A DNA stretch of 64,000 nucleotides, from assembly GCA_001598975.1 (NCBI GenBank), contig BBXU01001137.1, forward strand, positions 1 to 64,000. The letters are read 5' to 3'. Within the stretch, counting starts at the first letter, position 1, and every line of letters starts with the position of its first letter. Origin of the DNA: Parachlorella kessleri (Eukaryota; Chlorophyta; Trebouxiophyceae; Chlorellales; Chlorellaceae). Below are positions 60,215 to 64,000 of this stretch, piece by piece. The notes under the pieces are model-generated. The model was not told where the DNA came from. It was given only the letters and a program-made list of their open reading frames with translations, and did not search any database. Both the position numbers and the translations under genes were made by a program.

Positions 60215-62565
60215 TCGCCGGCTGGGGACCCATCCCCGTGGTGCTAGAGCAGACAAGCTAGCCAACTTATTAAGGGTGCCTTATTGCGTGGGTGGAACCA
60301 GCCATTTCGTTGGTAGTTACTAGTTGAAGGTATGTGGCAAGGATCGGAGCAAATGCAGCGCTGGGTGCAGCTGCTGCGGCTTGGACTTACCCCATGCTTG
60401 TTTCGACTATTCCTGAGTGGGTACTTGAGACCAGTCCACTTGTAGCTACTCACCCCTGTTTGTGATTCTTGCCACCGGGAGCAAGCTAAGGGCAGCAAGT
60501 GCAGTATAACTGGCACCAACTGGGCGGCCAGTGATCAAGTGCAGCTTGCTGGTGTCGGGCATGAAACCGTTTCTAACTGATAAGTAGCTCCTCATTGAGG
60601 GAAAGGCATGCAAGGTGTATACTTCCGATGCTACAGGGGCGGTTCCAGGCTTCAAGCAGGTTTCTGTTGATGGTGGCAGTGGTGCGAACAGAGCATATAT
60701 TTAGGGCCAGTAGTTTATGGTAGCAAGTGGTGCGACCTGCAGTGGGGGGTTCCTCTGTTTGGCAGGACGGCGTGCAAGGAATCCTGTGGGAGGTGCCTAG
60801 GACAGTAAATCTCTCTGGGTACCAGGTCGAGCTAGCAGGTAGCAGGCGAGCAAGATACAGAGCATAACTGCATACACCCCTGTCACCCCAGTATACCCGT
60901 ACCTTCTTCCTGATCGCATTACCTGCCACCCTAAATAAATATAGTGGATATTTTGATTACGGTGGCGTCAGGGGGATCAAGGGTAGTAAATGAGAAGCTG
61001 GCAGGATTAAAATGCGAGTGGGCTTCTGCGTTCTTGCCTGAGGTGCGGTGCCAGTAGCTCTTACAATCGATTGCTTTGCTTCAAGCAATGCTGACGGCAC
61101 GGTCTGCTCTGGGGCTTGCCTGATTGTCTCGGCTAATACGCCCCTAGTTGCCTTGGCAGATTCGCAAGAGGTGAAGGTTGGTAGTTGTCACACACTTGCC
61201 ACTTACAAGTCAACCCAGCCTTTCCTTCTGCTGCTTGAAGCATGCGCTTACATCTCGCCTCCTCTCCTCCTCCCCAACCACCACCAGCCCCGCCTTTCGA
61301 GCCAACATGCAAACCCTGTGCAAATAGCCAAGCAAGAGCCTGAACGGGAACCCCCAAGGAAAACAGCACACCAGGCAGGCAAATTTGAACGGTTGCAAGG
61401 TGCCCCAGTGGACACATACATGAGCGGCACAAGCAGCAAAGCAAACAAACGGTTACCCATATCGAAGAGAGAACCAAAGCAAAACCAGCAGGATCTCAGG
61501 CAGAATGGGGTTAACTTAACGGGCTAGCAGAGGTACGGGGCGCTCTCACCAGCAGCCCCCCCTTTCCCTTCTCATGAGTTGCAGAACGACAGGATTCTCA
61601 CTCGCGCCCCTCCAACGACGAAGAATTTCCCACAAAACCAAATCCGAGTCTTGAAAATCAAATCCAAGCAGTCCCGCGAGATGTAGCGAACAGGTCATGG
61701 CATACACATGCTACCGCACAGACGGTACCCAAGCAGGCGGTCCTATGCTCACTGCCGCCCTGTTGGCAACAGCGGCCCTCCTTTTCCTGTTCTTCCTGTA
61801 GCCTACAAAAGAAGCAATGAAATAGCCGGAACAGGCAAAAGTTCAAGGGTGCAAGTGCAGTGGGGCGGTTGAGGCCGGCCTCCTCCTACTTGCCCCAGCG
61901 CGGAAAGAACGCAGGATGGAGACACAACAACGGCAAGCAGGTCACAGAGACAAAGCACAAAGCGGCGGAAGGTTACCTACTGCTCCTTCCCGCGGTAGGG
62001 TTGTGTACACAGGCCGCCGTCCCACCATTCCTAGCAGACGGCCCGGAGAAGCTACATAAATATAAGCACGCAGAAAAAGAGAGACCCAGGAAAAATCAAG
62101 GCAATTGAGGTAATTTCGTTACGACTCCCAGCCCTAAGACGGTAGATGCCCACCAGCCAATCCAGTCCAGCAAATAATTTCCCACAGTCCAGCAAGCAAT
62201 TTCCCACGCAGAAGCCATGTAAGCCATGTCCGAATTCCAGTGCGAGCCAAACAGAACAAACAGAGAATGAACCAACAGCTAAGCAGAACAGCAAAGTGCA
62301 TGTGCCCATAGGTCGTCAGCACTGAAGCACCGGGCACGCAATTCAGTTGTTCAGACACCTTGCCTACATTCCTCACCGCCTTGCCCCCTCGATACTCGTA
62401 CTTTACACAAATGCGTGGCTGCGTGTCTTCCTGGGCACAGAGTCGCCCCATGCGCACACCACTGAATGTAACTCAAGCCAGGCCTGATAACGGGCCCCCC
62501 GCCCCGCCAACGCTGTTACCCACAGCCATCAATCACTGACACCAGCGCCGACGCAGCAATCCCGC
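60215..62565. other. Convergent spacer with a dispersed repeat copy
   Basis: 2.35 kb without a supportable gene. It contains a repeat copy at 60875-60940 and a short imperfect direct repeat near 62160-62205 (CAGTCCAGCAA and ATTTCCCAC blocks). The open frame 61048-61527 has no domain and no splice support. TTTACAC near 62402 gives TGTAA on the - strand about 160 bases past the stop of the last gene, a candidate polyadenylation signal. Confidence 0.5.
60875..60940 (+). repeat. Dispersed repeat copy, near-identical inverted partner of 7771-7831
   Basis: Contains ACCCCTGTCACCCCAGTATA, then CCCGTACCTTCTTCCTGATC and GCATTACCTGCCACCCTAAA. Its reverse complement matches 7771-7831 with only a few mismatches. 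Confidence 0.8.
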
Positions 62566-63954
62566 TCAGTTCACCTTGGCAGGGAGGGTGCTGAACAGCG
62601 GGGGTGCGACCGGCAGCGTGCCAGGCACCAGGCCGAAGGGCAGAGGCCCTGAGATGTGCCCAGGTGCCAACGAGTGAACCAGCGGATGGCCAAAGGTGCT
62701 ACCGAAGGGCAGGAGATGTGGCGCGGGAGGCAGGGGGGCCTGGTGTGCCACCCCAGGAGGGGGTGTTGGGAAACCCGCCAGCTGCTGTTGCTGCTGGCGA
62801 GAGAGCAGCCAGTTGTACAGCTGGCCCACATTGCTGGCCATGTGGGGGAAGTCAGCGACATCAACACCCGGCAGGGACGGGCTGGTGGAGTTGACCCTGC
62901 AGCGCGACAAGCCCACAAGACAGGCGGGCATATGTCAGTGTTCTATCGTTACACCGGCCACAGCACTGCATTGAGCAGGAAATGATGCCATACCGCTGAG
63001 CTCACGTGTCGTACTAGCGGTCTGACCAAAGTCACAGCAAAGGCCCTCTTCAGAACAAGTAGTGCACTAACAGCCCCCACAAGGCGGGCCAACCGTTCTA
63101 CTCGCTCCCTTACTGCCAACGGGTCTGTGACAAGCCAGGGCTCGTGCAAGGCCATAATCTCCTCCACGCTACTGACATTCCCACACCTGTTGCCGGGTGA
63201 GGCCACAAATAAGCCAGCTGGCGCCGGCTCCGTCTCCCCTTCTTGCTCCTGGCGCACGCTTTGAACGCTGCCCTGGGGCTCCCCAGGCTTGGCAGCAGCA
63301 GCAGCGACAGCGAAGGCGCTTGTGGCGGCGCCGGCAGAGTTGCTGCCATCAGGCACCATGCGGTCTGTGGCGGGCATGTCGCACCACAATGCGTGCTTGC
63401 CCGCAGGTTTATCCCCAGACAAAGCTGGCGCGGCCGCCGCATCGCTGCTTGCGCCAGTGCCAGTGCTGGCCGTGGGCGCGCTTTCCTCGCTGCAAAGGGG
63501 CGAGGGACCAAGCGCAACACAATGGGGGCGGCGAGGGTAGCCTCTCGGAATCTCCCTAGCACAAGCCTGTCAACCATCACAAACGTGCTAGCAGTGTTTG
63601 AACCCACATTGCAAGCAAATCACAACCAAATCCAACTCATCCTGACAGCATACGCACATGAGGCCAGGCAACTAAGCTCGCCAGCTTCAGACCAGCTTGG
63701 TAGATCCCTGCCCTTGGCTGTCATCATCAGGCCACAAACCTACCTCAGCTCTTCCCAAGCCACCTCGCCCAGAGCCAACAGCGCCTCGGCTGCATAATGG
63801 TCCATCTCGTGAGGCGCGGCAGGCATGCCGGTATTCACGACAGCAGCCCTGGGTGCCTTGGCGGCGCGCACTGCCTTGACTGGTGGCTTGCGACGCTTCT
63901 GGACTGCACCAGCAGGCTTCTTGCCTGCCCCTTTGGCTGGGTCCACGCCGATAG
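62566..63954 (-). CDS. Unrecognised basic protein, 3' part (gene continues past the right edge)
   Basis: Three exons in phase on the - strand: 63744-63954, 63187-63489 and 62566-62896 (TGA). The first visible exon is Lys/Arg/Pro/Ala-rich (AGKKPAGAVQKRRKPPVKAV), as in histone H1 tails and other nuclear proteins, followed by HEMDHYAAEALLALGEVAWE. The second exon is Ala/Ser-rich and low-complexity. The last exon has the motif GVDVADFPHMASNVGQLYNW, a Gln run, and a Pro/Leu/Gly-rich tail ending FSTLPAKVN. I do not recognise the family; a nuclear or chromatin role is only a guess from composition. The 5' end lies beyond 64000. Confidence 0.65.
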
Positions 63955-64000
63955 CTGCAGGAAAGGAAGCACGTCAGTTCAGCAGATACAAACCAGTTGG

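Noticed and set aside
61048..61527. Open reading frame of 159 codons on the + strand
   Set aside because: Composition is low-complexity, no domain or splice support, and it lies in the probable 3' region of the convergent gene.
1..64000. CRISPR arrays, rRNA genes, viral insertions
   Set aside because: No regularly spaced direct repeats, rRNA segments or viral hallmark genes were seen.

Overview
The window is nuclear DNA from a eukaryotic green alga, most likely a chlorophyte. Coding sequence is GC-rich, almost every gene is split into many short exons with GT-AG (and some GC-AG) introns, and the proteins include plant-type enzymes with chloroplast transit peptides. No bacterial-style operons, rRNA, tRNA or CRISPR arrays were seen. 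Thirteen genes were assembled by joining exons whose splice phases agree.

Layout, left to right: 1-133 (CT)n microsatellite; 143-1612 (+) 3' end of an unrecognised gene; 1613-3828 repeat-containing spacer; 3829-7035 (+) anthranilate phosphoribosyltransferase; 8554-9972 (-) ribosomal protein eS28; 10686-15197 (+) COP9 signalosome subunit 3; 16788-30570 (-) a very large DNA cytosine-5 methyltransferase with C-terminal PWWP-like, CXXC-like and Tudor-like modules; 30644-34431 (+) unrecognised acidic protein; 35803-38562 (-) bZIP transcription factor; 39335-42351 (+) Fcf2-type pre-rRNA processing factor; 42997-51637 (-) MCM2 replicative helicase subunit; 51725-54951 (+) WEE1 kinase; 55557-56878 (-) RimI-like GNAT acetyltransferase; 57160-60214 (+) glyoxalase II; 62566-63954 (-) 3' part of an unrecognised basic protein that runs off the right edge.

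From 3829 onward the genes alternate strictly in strand, giving a series of divergent and convergent pairs. Three divergent pairs have start codons less than about 100 bp apart (methyltransferase/unknown protein, MCM2/WEE1, and possibly RimI/glyoxalase II), so compact bidirectional promoters are likely. MCM2 (S-phase entry) and WEE1 (G2/M brake) sharing a promoter suggests coordinated cell-cycle transcription.

The most interesting item is the methyltransferase: a complete catalytic domain at the N terminus, followed by a long C-terminal region with chromatin-reading modules. This is the reverse of the DNMT3 order. Other points of note are a bZIP protein with Glu where Asn is nearly invariant, palindromes and ACGT cores just upstream of that gene, a family of dispersed inverted repeats, several GC-AG introns, and a tandem duplication that copied a 3' splice site.
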